From NCBI GenBank assembly GCA_041748075.1, contig JBGTDX010000159.1, positions 1-9,839 of the forward strand: a stretch of DNA of 9,839 nt, in the 5' to 3' direction. The notes below the pieces were generated by a model. That model searched no databases. It was not told the origin of the DNA and saw nothing but the letters and a program-made list of their open reading frames with translations. Positions 4,968 to 9,839 of this stretch are shown piece by piece (position 1 is the stretch's first letter; every line of letters begins with the position of its first letter). This DNA comes from JBGSYJ01 sp041748075. Its GTDB lineage: Bacteria > Acidobacteriota > Thermoanaerobaculia > Gp7-AA8. Position numbers and translations under genes: made by a program.

Positions 4968-5945
4968 ATGGAGATGGGTTCGCTCTGGACCTGGGTGCTG
5001 TTCAACGTATTCGTGCTGGCGATGCTGGCACTGGACCTCGGAGTCTTCCACCGCAAGTCCCACACGGTCTCGATGAAGGAAGCAACTGCCTGGACGATCG
5101 TCTGGATCAGTTGCGCGATGATCTTCAATGTCATCATCTACTTCTGGCAGGGATCCGATCCGGCGCTGAAGTTCTTCACGGGTTACGTGATCGAGAAATC
5201 GCTTAGCGTCGACAATATTTTCGTTTTCGTCCTCATCTTCGGGACCTTCCGTGTTCCATCCGAGTACCAGCACCGCGTGCTCTTCTGGGGAATTCTGGGC
5301 GCGCTCGTCCTGCGTGGACTCTTCATCGGAATCGGGACGGCGCTGATCAACGAGTTCCACTGGGTCATCTACATTTTCGGAGCGTTTCTGATCTTCACCG
5401 GTATCAGGATGGCCTTCCAGAAGGAAGAGGGCCTGCATCCCGAAGAGAATCCGATCGTCAATTTTTTCCGGCGCTTCGTTCCGATGACCGAAAAGTACGA
5501 GGGAAGTCATTTCGTTGTGCGCCGGAACGGCAAGCTGCTGGCTACGCCGCTGCTGCTGGTTCTGGTGATCGTCGAGGCGACCGATGTCATCTTCGCGGTG
5601 GATTCGATTCCCGCGATCTTCGCCATCACCACCGATCCGTTTCTCGTTTACACCTCGAACGTCTTCGCAATCCTCGGTCTTCGGGCGCTCTACTTTCTTC
5701 TGGCGGGAGTGGTGGGAAAGTTCCACTATCTGAAGATCGCGCTCTCAGTCATTCTCACTTACGTCGGCGTGAAGATGGTCATCGTCGATCTGTACAAGAT
5801 TCCGACTGGCATTTCACTGGGCATAATCGCCCTCACGCTGACGATCGCGATCATCGCTTCGCTGCTCAGAGCGAAAAAGCTCGAGCGGGAGAGCGACGCG
5901 ATCGATCCGACGAAGTTGCACCCCCCACAGGATCCGGGGTTGTAA
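4968..5945 (+). CDS. alx: TerC/Alx-family membrane protein, probable Mn2+ exporter
   Basis: A 325-residue inner-membrane protein with about nine hydrophobic segments, the usual size for the riboswitch-linked Alx branch of the TerC family. Acidic intramembrane residues thought to coordinate metal are present: Asp23 (ALDLGVFHRKSH), Glu76 and Asp82 (VIEKSLSVDNIFVF), and Glu203, Asp206 and Asp211 (VEATDVIFAVDSIPAIFAI). Family members export Mn2+; some load Mn2+ onto secreted enzymes and others were first linked to tellurite or pH response. The start has AAGGAG at 4953-4958, nine bases before the ATG. Expression is controlled by the Mn2+ riboswitch and terminator directly upstream. The C-terminal ~25 residues are charged and Pro-rich. 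The gene ends 176 bp before a converging gene, and appears to be a one-gene unit. Confidence 0.93.
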   Translation: MEMGSLWTWVLFNVFVLAMLALDLGVFHRKSHTVSMKEATAWTIVWISCAMIFNVIIYFWQGSDPALKFFTGYVIEKSLSVDNIFVFVLIFGTFRVPSEYQHRVLFWGILGALVLRGLFIGIGTALINEFHWVIYIFGAFLIFTGIRMAFQKEEGLHPEENPIVNFFRRFVPMTEKYEGSHFVVRRNGKLLATPLLLVLVIVEATDVIFAVDSIPAIFAITTDPFLVYTSNVFAILGLRALYFLLAGVVGKFHYLKIALSVILTYVGVKMVIVDLYKIPTGISLGIIALTLTIAIIASLLRAKKLERESDAIDPTKLHPPQDPGL

Positions 5946-5946
5946 C

Positions 5947-6097
5947 GGGTTCTGGGTTCTGCACGCCCTCCCCGGCCGCCCGGTTCTGGGTTCTGGGTCC
6001 CGCCCTCCCGGTTCGAATGCCGTCGGCTCAACCAGCAGACGAGTCCGCACCCAGAACTCAGAACCGGCGGTCGGGAGGGTGTGCAGAACCCAGAACC
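5947..6097. repeat. Nested inverted repeat built on GGTTCTG heptamers
   Basis: Outer arms 5948-5972 and 6073-6097 are inverted copies matching at 24 of 25 positions (GGTTCTGGGTTCTGCAC then RCCCTCCC). Inner arms 5982-5998 and 6049-6065 match at 16 of 17. All four arms contain two tandem GGTTCTG-like heptamers. The unit fills most of the 176-bp gap between the converging alx and helicase genes. It could form a long hairpin in RNA from either strand; without a T-run, terminator activity is only possible. Short open frames through it on both strands look like repeat-derived shadows. Confidence 0.85.
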
Positions 6098-6121
6098 GGG
6101 CGCACGGAAAGGCAGACCCGC

Positions 6122-8605
6122 TCAGAACAATTTCCGGATCTCCAGCTGCGGTGTCCGCTTCGCTTCGAAGAAGGCACGGATTTCCTCAGCAGGTTTCTTC
6201 ACCACGAGCTCCCGGGGTGAGCGCTCGTACCAGTCCGCCGGAAAGAAGCGTGTGTACTGGTCATACGTGAACCGCTTGCAGAGAAGCGCAATCATCCCGA
6301 CATCCGTTTCGCTCCGGATCACGCGCCCTGCCGACTGCACGACGCGCGTCATGCCGGGTATCAGATACGCGTACTCGAACCCTGCTCCGTACTGATCGTC
6401 GTAATAGTGCTTGAGCAGCTCCTGCTCGAAACTCACCGAGGGGAGTGCGGGTCCGACGACGAAGACGCCGGCGAGCATGTCGCCCTGGTAGTCGATTCCT
6501 TCGGCGTACATCCCGCCGGAGACAGCCATGATCAGGTTTCCGCTTCCACCGTCCCGGGAGCGCAGCGCATCGAGATAGCTGCGCCGTTCGTAGTCGGTCA
6601 TGTCGCTACGCTGCACCATCACGTTCTTCTTCATGACGGGCATGCGTGCCGATACTTCCTGGAGGAACGCATAACTGGGAAAGAGCGCGAGGAAGTTTCC
6701 GTCCGTCGAATCGGACATGCCGGCGACGGAATCCGCGATGGAGCCGTAGTGATTCGCCCGTTGCTTGTACGTCGTGTTGACGCCGGGGATCACCACGATC
6801 TTTCGATTCTCCCGGGGAAATGGTGAAGGCAGCGAAATCTCGCTGACGCGATCGGCGGGAAATCCGAGCGTCTGCCGGTAGAACTCGAACGGCTCGAGGG
6901 TGGCCGATATCGCAATGGTCGCATAGGCAGAGTCGATGACTGCGCCGAGAAATTTCGACGGATCTTTGCAGAAGATCTTGAGTTTCAGGCCATCGTTGCC
7001 GCGCTCGACGATCGTTGCGAACTCTTCACCTCGCTCGTCAAGCAGGTTGGTGAACTTCATCAGCTTGAAGTAGAAGTCGATGAGGGGATCTACCTCTTCC
7101 GCAATGCGATTCTCGATCTTCCAGGTGATGTACTGGAGAACGAGACGCTCCCAGTCACCGCGCTGGCGCAGAAAGAGCCCGCGATCAGGCTCACATAGCG
7201 CCTGTGAGGAAAAGGAGCGCGGCGATCCGAAATCTGTGCCCGGCATTTCTGCCGGAGTCAGCGCCCGACCCATCTCGGTGAAGTGCTCGAGAAGCTCGTC
7301 GAGAAGCTCTTCCCAGCCCTCGATGTCGCAGCTACGCCCGAGCAGATGCATCCTGACCTGATCGAGGAGCTTTTCTCCCAGCTCGGGCGAGTAGTACCCT
7401 CGACCTCGATCGACCAGGTTGTGGGCCTCATCGATGATGAGCACGCAGTCGCTGTAGTCGCTTTCCTGCGAATAGGTCTTGAGGCCGACATACGGATCGA
7501 AGATGTAGTTGTAATCGCAGATGATGACGTCCGCCTGTTCGATCAGCTCGAGCGAAACTTCGAACGGACAGACCTCGTGAGACTTCGCCATCTCGAACGT
7601 GACATCGGGATCGAAATAGCTCATCCCGGTGACCATGCGATCCAGCAGGCCGCTGCGCTGCATCTTGTCCGAGTAGCCGGCCGCGTATGGGCAGAAATCC
7701 TCGTGACAGATCATCTGGGTGTGTGCGCACATCTTCTGCTTGGCGCGGATGCGGAGCACCCGGAACGAATCGTCGTTCAGCATCTGGAGTGCGGCGACGG
7801 CCGTCTCCTGTTGCAGGTTCTTCGGCGTCAGGAAGAAGAGCTTCTTGCCGGCTCGCAGACTCTCGCGCAACGCGGGGTAGATCGCGGCAATCGTTTTGCC
7901 GATGCCCGTGGGGGCTGAGACGAGAAGCGCCTCGCGCTCCCGCACTGTCCGGGCCACAGCATCGATCATTTCCTTCTGGAAGGGGCGCATTCCCGGGAAA
8001 GGAAACTCCAGCGTCTCGGCAGCGCTTCGTCGCGCCGACCGCATCAGCGCGTCCGTTTCCACCTTCTCGACGAGCCGCTCGATGGAAGCCTCGAACGCGG
8101 AGCCGACGTCATCCGCAACGAAGGGGGCATCGACAACCCTGGCCGCACCCGAGACGAGATCGATCAGTACGAGCTGCGGGAGCAACTCGAATTCGTCGTA
8201 CTGCTCGTCCTGTGCGAAGAACCAGGCATAGAGCATCAATTGATAGAGATACTTCTGAAGTTTCTCCGACCTGTAGAGTGCAGCGAGCTCGAGATCGAAG
8301 TGGATCGACTTGACCTCTTCGATGACGATCCGCCGGTTCTCCCGGTCCAGGGACAGGCCGTCCATCCGGCCCGTGACGGTTACTCCCCATCCTGCGACGA
8401 TCGTCTTATGAGAGACCGAGACCTCCGGCCGGTAGCAGGGATCAGCTCCGGCCCGTTCCTCGGCGCGCTTCGAGTGAATCTCCTGTCCCAGCCACATCCG
8501 CCGGAACCCGTCCCCACGCTCGACGCCGATTCTCCGGTAGGTCGATTCGTGGACCAGGTCATTGACCGAACAGACGATTGTCCGAGCTTCGTAATCGATT
8601 CGCAT
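6122..8605 (-). CDS. RecB/Cas4-like nuclease fused to XPD/DinG-type Fe-S DNA helicase
   Basis: An 827-residue, two-part DNA-processing enzyme. Residues ~1-190 carry the RecB/Cas4 (PD-(D/E)XK) nuclease pattern: GQEIH (His44), GRMDG (Asp82), IEEVKS (Glu97, Lys99) and QLMLY (Gln122, Tyr126). Residues ~200-800 form a superfamily 2 helicase of the XPD/Rad3/DinG group: Walker A APTGIGKT (231-238), four cysteines placed as a 4Fe-4S cluster (293, 300, 305, 346), DEAH box (392-395), SATLEP (567-572), AEGIDYQGD (701-709) and motif VI QSAGRVIRS (757-765). Such enzymes unwind DNA 5' to 3'; the fused nuclease implies cutting of unwound or flap DNA in repair. I chose the ATG at 8603-8605; the longer frame would start at 8674 and translate the heptad repeat. 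There is no clear Shine-Dalgarno. It is monocistronic here. Confidence 0.9.
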   Translation of the reverse strand: MRIDYEARTIVCSVNDLVHESTYRRIGVERGDGFRRMWLGQEIHSKRAEERAGADPCYRPEVSVSHKTIVAGWGVTVTGRMDGLSLDRENRRIVIEEVKSIHFDLELAALYRSEKLQKYLYQLMLYAWFFAQDEQYDEFELLPQLVLIDLVSGAARVVDAPFVADDVGSAFEASIERLVEKVETDALMRSARRSAAETLEFPFPGMRPFQKEMIDAVARTVREREALLVSAPTGIGKTIAAIYPALRESLRAGKKLFFLTPKNLQQETAVAALQMLNDDSFRVLRIRAKQKMCAHTQMICHEDFCPYAAGYSDKMQRSGLLDRMVTGMSYFDPDVTFEMAKSHEVCPFEVSLELIEQADVIICDYNYIFDPYVGLKTYSQESDYSDCVLIIDEAHNLVDRGRGYYSPELGEKLLDQVRMHLLGRSCDIEGWEELLDELLEHFTEMGRALTPAEMPGTDFGSPRSFSSQALCEPDRGLFLRQRGDWERLVLQYITWKIENRIAEEVDPLIDFYFKLMKFTNLLDERGEEFATIVERGNDGLKLKIFCKDPSKFLGAVIDSAYATIAISATLEPFEFYRQTLGFPADRVSEISLPSPFPRENRKIVVIPGVNTTYKQRANHYGSIADSVAGMSDSTDGNFLALFPSYAFLQEVSARMPVMKKNVMVQRSDMTDYERRSYLDALRSRDGGSGNLIMAVSGGMYAEGIDYQGDMLAGVFVVGPALPSVSFEQELLKHYYDDQYGAGFEYAYLIPGMTRVVQSAGRVIRSETDVGMIALLCKRFTYDQYTRFFPADWYERSPRELVVKKPAEEIRAFFEAKRTPQLEIRKLF

Positions 8606-8617
8606 CGTTGCAATAAC

Positions 8618-8623
8618 AGAATA
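8618..8623 (-). promoter_or_regulatory. Possible -10 box (TATTCT) of the nuclease-helicase gene
   Basis: On the minus strand TATTCT lies 12 bases before the chosen ATG, predicting a leader of about five bases and no Shine-Dalgarno. At 16-bp spacing upstream the heptad repeat supplies TTCACT, a 4-of-6 match to the -35 consensus. Weak on its own; noted because it fits the short-leader pattern of two other genes here. Confidence 0.25.
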
Positions 8624-8633
8624 CAGGAGAAGG

Positions 8634-8697
8634 GTGAAGAGTGAACGGTGAAGAGTGAAAGTCCCCCGTTTCACTCTTCACTCTTCACCCTTCACTC
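8634..8697. repeat. Heptad-repeat hairpin (GTGAAGA / TTCACTC)
   Basis: Four heptamers (GTGAAGA, GTGAACG, GTGAAGA, GTGAAAG; 8634-8661) are followed, after a short C-rich loop, by four inverted ones (TTCACTC, TTCACTC, TTCACCC, TTCACTC; 8670-8697). The core GAAGAGTGAAA (8650-8660) pairs perfectly with TTTCACTCTTC (8669-8679). The unit lies between the divergent helicase and secreted-protein genes. The stretch 8698-8764 adds only a purine-rich Shine-Dalgarno region for the next gene. Confidence 0.9.
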
Positions 8698-8764
8698 TTT
8701 CTTCGGGAATGCGGGCTCGAGCCGCCTCGTTCCCAAGAACGCCGGTACCCGGAAAGGCTTCAAC

Positions 8765-9724
8765 ATGAGCAGGTCCAGGTACATTGTCGTTCTTGCAGCA
8801 CTTGTAGTTTCTCTCACAGCGGTCCCGACGCTCGCGCAGGTCAATGACACTTATGTCATTCCTGTTGTCGCCAGCGTGGCCGGCGACCGCGGCACGATAT
8901 GGTCCACAGAGCTGAATCTGTTCAATCCGCAGTCCTACCCGCTCGCGGTGCGGATGATTTATCTGCCGACGCTCACCGGCTTGAGCACAGAGATCATCGT
9001 CGACATCGATGCCAACGCGAATGGATGGGTCTCCTCGGTCCTTCCCGAACTGTTTGAGACGAATGGCACCGGTGCGCTGCTGGTTGCTACCTTTCCCGAA
9101 GACAATCCTGGTGTTCCGAATGACGTGCTGTCGCGCTCGTTTCTTCTCAATACGAAGACATTCAACAACGCCCTCACCGGGACCTACGGGCAGTATGTAC
9201 CGGGTGTCTGGGCCGGGCTTCTCGACTTCGAGTTCGACGGCATCAGCTCGATCGCCCATGGCGTGCGCAACAGCGACAGCGCCGGCTTCCGCGCGAACGT
9301 CGGCGCGGCCAACCTCGGCAATACCACAGCGGTTCTCTACGTGACCGTCTACAACGCCGAGGGAGATCTCGTGGCGAACAGGCTACCCTTTACAGTTCCC
9401 TTTTACGGACATCTGCAACAGCGTCTTCCGGTTGCCGTCGATCGCGGAACGGTCGAATTTTTCCTCGACGATCCTTCGCTCGACGCGGTCGTCTTTCCGT
9501 ATGTATCCGTGGTCGATAACCGCTCGGGTGACGGGGTCTTCATGAATCCAATTCTCCTCGCTGATCCCGGCATTTTGTTCAAGTACGAGACGGAGAAGCG
9601 CGAGCTCGGAAAGAAAATCGATCTCGAGGTCGCGCGAAAGGCATCGGATCAGGCGAAAAAGCTCGGAAGGGCGAGGCTGGTACCGGATGCGGACGGAACG
9701 TACCGGGTCGTGAAGGAAGAGTAG
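8765..9724 (+). CDS. Secreted beta-rich protein of unknown function
   Basis: A 319-residue exported protein. It has a Sec signal peptide: basic MSRSR, a hydrophobic core to about residue 20, and a likely cleavage after Ala24 (TLA/Q). I chose the ATG at 8765 because GGAAAGG lies seven bases upstream and the signal peptide begins there; the frame is open further upstream but runs through the heptad repeat. The mature part starts with YVIPVVAS and shows two similar strand-rich modules: residues ~45-68 (STELNLFNP...VRMIYLP) and ~174-203 (FRANVGAANLGN...VTVYNAEG). This resembles extracellular beta-sandwich proteins that I associate with Acidobacteriota. The last ~45 residues (from ~275) are Lys/Glu-rich and likely helical. 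No catalytic motif, lipobox, cell-wall anchor or sorting signal is visible. Confidence 0.75.
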   Translation: MSRSRYIVVLAALVVSLTAVPTLAQVNDTYVIPVVASVAGDRGTIWSTELNLFNPQSYPLAVRMIYLPTLTGLSTEIIVDIDANANGWVSSVLPELFETNGTGALLVATFPEDNPGVPNDVLSRSFLLNTKTFNNALTGTYGQYVPGVWAGLLDFEFDGISSIAHGVRNSDSAGFRANVGAANLGNTTAVLYVTVYNAEGDLVANRLPFTVPFYGHLQQRLPVAVDRGTVEFFLDDPSLDAVVFPYVSVVDNRSGDGVFMNPILLADPGILFKYETEKRELGKKIDLEVARKASDQAKKLGRARLVPDADGTYRVVKEE

Positions 9725-9762
9725 GTACAAGACCGGACAATCGCACGGCGATCTTCAAGACT

Positions 9763-9812
9763 TGTCATCCCGAGCTCGGTTGGGCGGGAGGGAGGGCGAG
9801 GGATCTCCGGCG
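9763..9812 (+). repeat. GTCATCC...GAGGGATCT-type dispersed repeat fragment
   Basis: After the secreted-protein gene, TGTCATCCCGAGC (9763-9775) is followed by a G-rich stretch and GCGAGGGATCTC (9796-9807). The opening word matches the GTCATCC core at 4678-4684, where it is part of a palindrome. The remainder of the window after 9724 shows no gene and no T-tract terminator. Confidence 0.45.
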
Positions 9813-9839
9813 GTAGTACATAGTCAGTTCATCACGTGC

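Noticed and set aside
4676..5206. 176-residue plus-strand frame through the repeat, riboswitch and alx start
   Set aside because: It runs through the heptad repeat and the aptamer and is out of frame with alx; the RNA structure explains the sequence better.
4839..5726. 295-residue open frame on the minus strand across the riboswitch and alx
   Set aside because: Antisense to a clear TerC/Alx gene and to a structured leader; charged low-complexity composition without recognisable domains.
5759..6395. Several short frames through 5946-6121 on both strands
   Set aside because: They are Arg/Pro/Gly-rich translations of the inverted GGTTCTG repeat or shadows of the flanking genes, with no start signals.
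7283..7918. 211-residue open frame on the plus strand inside the helicase gene
   Set aside because: It lies opposite the helicase core (Walker A to DEAH and beyond), so it is a shadow frame.
8606..8674. Longer N-terminus for the nuclease-helicase (23 extra residues)
   Set aside because: The extra codons translate the TTCACTC heptads (TFTLHRSLFTLL), and the nuclease domain begins naturally at the ATG at 8605.

Overview
The window looks like chromosome from a GC-rich, aerobically respiring bacterium. The best guess is an Acidobacteriota lineage. This rests on an A2-type caa3/aa3 oxidase with subunit order II-I-III-IV, a secreted IPVVAS-type beta-rich protein of a style I associate with that phylum, and intergenic gaps full of short palindromic repeats. 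The taxonomic guess is inference. I see no tRNA, rRNA, CRISPR array, insertion sequence or phage gene.

Layout. (1) 1-2742, + strand: the distal part of a terminal-oxidase operon. It holds the tail of a probable subunit II gene, then coxA, coxC and coxD, tightly packed (4-nt and 8-nt overlaps, then an 18-nt gap). The enzyme should reduce O2 with electrons from cytochrome c and pump protons. (2) 2743-3167: a gap between converging genes holding a 7-bp tandem repeat and a nested set of inverted palindromes that resembles a REP/BIME element. (3) 4633-3168, - strand: four small genes, namely a 73-aa unknown, an OsmC-like peroxidase (2 nt apart), and a VapB/VapC-type toxin-antitoxin pair with 11-nt overlap. 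Both the 73-aa gene and vapB have a -10 hexamer exactly 6 bp before the ATG, which predicts leaderless mRNAs. (4) 4634-4967: a divergent control region with a heptad-repeat inverted element, a + strand -10 box, and a clear yybP-ykoY (Mn2+) riboswitch with an overlapping intrinsic terminator. (5) 4968-5945, + strand: a TerC/Alx-family membrane protein, the expected Mn2+ exporter under that riboswitch. (6) 5946-6121: another nested inverted repeat between converging genes. (7) 8605-6122, - strand: a large fusion of a RecB/Cas4-type nuclease with an XPD/DinG-type Fe-S helicase. (8) 8606-8764: a divergent gap with a heptad-repeat hairpin. (9) 8765-9724, + strand: a secreted beta-rich protein of unknown function. 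(10) 9725-9839: no gene, but a fragment of a GTCATCC...GAGGGATCT-type dispersed repeat.

The best-supported regulatory circuit is Mn2+ riboswitch to Alx exporter. The most unusual pattern is that four separate intergenic gaps carry tandem repeats of four unrelated sequences that all share a period of exactly 7 bp. In three of the four gaps the repeats are arranged as inverted arms.
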